From the NCBI GenBank assembly GCA_028718045.1, contig JAQUMQ010000106.1, positions 1-5,678 of the forward strand: a stretch of 5,678 nt of DNA, in the 5' to 3' direction. Origin of the DNA: Actinomycetota bacterium. GTDB taxonomy: Bacteria; Actinomycetota; Humimicrobiia; Humimicrobiales; Humimicrobiaceae. The notes under the pieces are model-generated. The model was not told the origin of the DNA. It ran no database searches and saw nothing but the letters and a program-made list of their open reading frames with translations. Below, one piece after another: positions 5,667-5,678 of this stretch. Made by a program: the position numbers and the translations under genes. Position 1 is the first letter of the stretch. Each line of letters begins with the position of its first letter.

Positions 5667-5678
5667 GTGCAGATATAT
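5667..5678 (+). CDS. Start of an unidentified gene, cut by the window edge
   Basis: Only four codons are visible: GTG CAG ATA TAT, read as Met-Gln-Ile-Tyr. The call rests on the strong Shine-Dalgarno site 8 bases upstream and the same orientation as all other genes here. An ATG at 5658 is in the same frame and would add Met-Phe-Leu, but its spacing to the Shine-Dalgarno site is too short. Too little is visible to suggest a function. The spacer 5611-5652 is AT-rich with a T-tract but no stem, so cotranscription with the TsaC-like gene is possible. Confidence 0.4.

Overview
The window carries a compact, all-forward block of bacterial information-processing genes: the 3' part of rho (transcription termination factor), rpmE (zinc-type ribosomal protein L31), a DUF1385/YqhQ-type membrane protein, prfA (peptide chain release factor 1), prmC (the methyltransferase that modifies the release-factor GGQ glutamine), a divergent TsaC/Sua5/YrdC-family protein, and the first few codons of a further gene at the right edge. 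I see no mobile element, CRISPR array, tRNA, rRNA or convincing minus-strand gene.

Organism: the DNA is AT-rich, with abundant AGA/AGG and ATA codons and A/T-rich spacers. The order rho - rpmE - DUF1385 - prfA - prmC is a conserved arrangement known from Firmicutes and from several deltaproteobacterial and related anaerobic lineages, with sua5 commonly near by. I infer an AT-rich bacterium of one of these groups and cannot name a genus from this window.

Layout: (1) 1-1211, rho, open through the left edge and lacking its N-terminus. (2) 1212-1434, the longest non-coding stretch, holding an extended -10 promoter candidate (1256-1284), a possible folded mRNA leader (1301-1370), a second inverted repeat (1383-1398) and a clear Shine-Dalgarno site before rpmE. 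(3) 1435-3703, a tight operon rpmE - DUF1385 - prfA with a 5-nt gap and a 1-nt stop/start overlap. (4) 3704-3830, an AT-rich spacer, then prmC (3831-4799) from a TTG start. (5) 4800-4950, an AT-rich spacer with T-tracts and a perfect TATAAT, then the TsaC-like gene (4951-5610). (6) 5611-5678, spacer plus a strong Shine-Dalgarno site and the likely GTG start of the next gene.

The genes fit together functionally. Rho ends transcription, RF1 ends translation at UAA/UAG, PrmC methylates the GGQ glutamine of RF1, L31 is part of the ribosome bridging the subunits, and TsaC-like proteins make threonylcarbamoyl-AMP for tRNA t6A. I found no strong GC-rich intrinsic terminator in any spacer, which is compatible with reliance on Rho. 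The most interesting points are the possible rpmE leader with competing pairings, the inverted repeat resembling a Zur-type half-site pair with unusual spacing, and the altered active-site motifs of the TsaC-like protein. Overall the region is conserved housekeeping rather than a new system.
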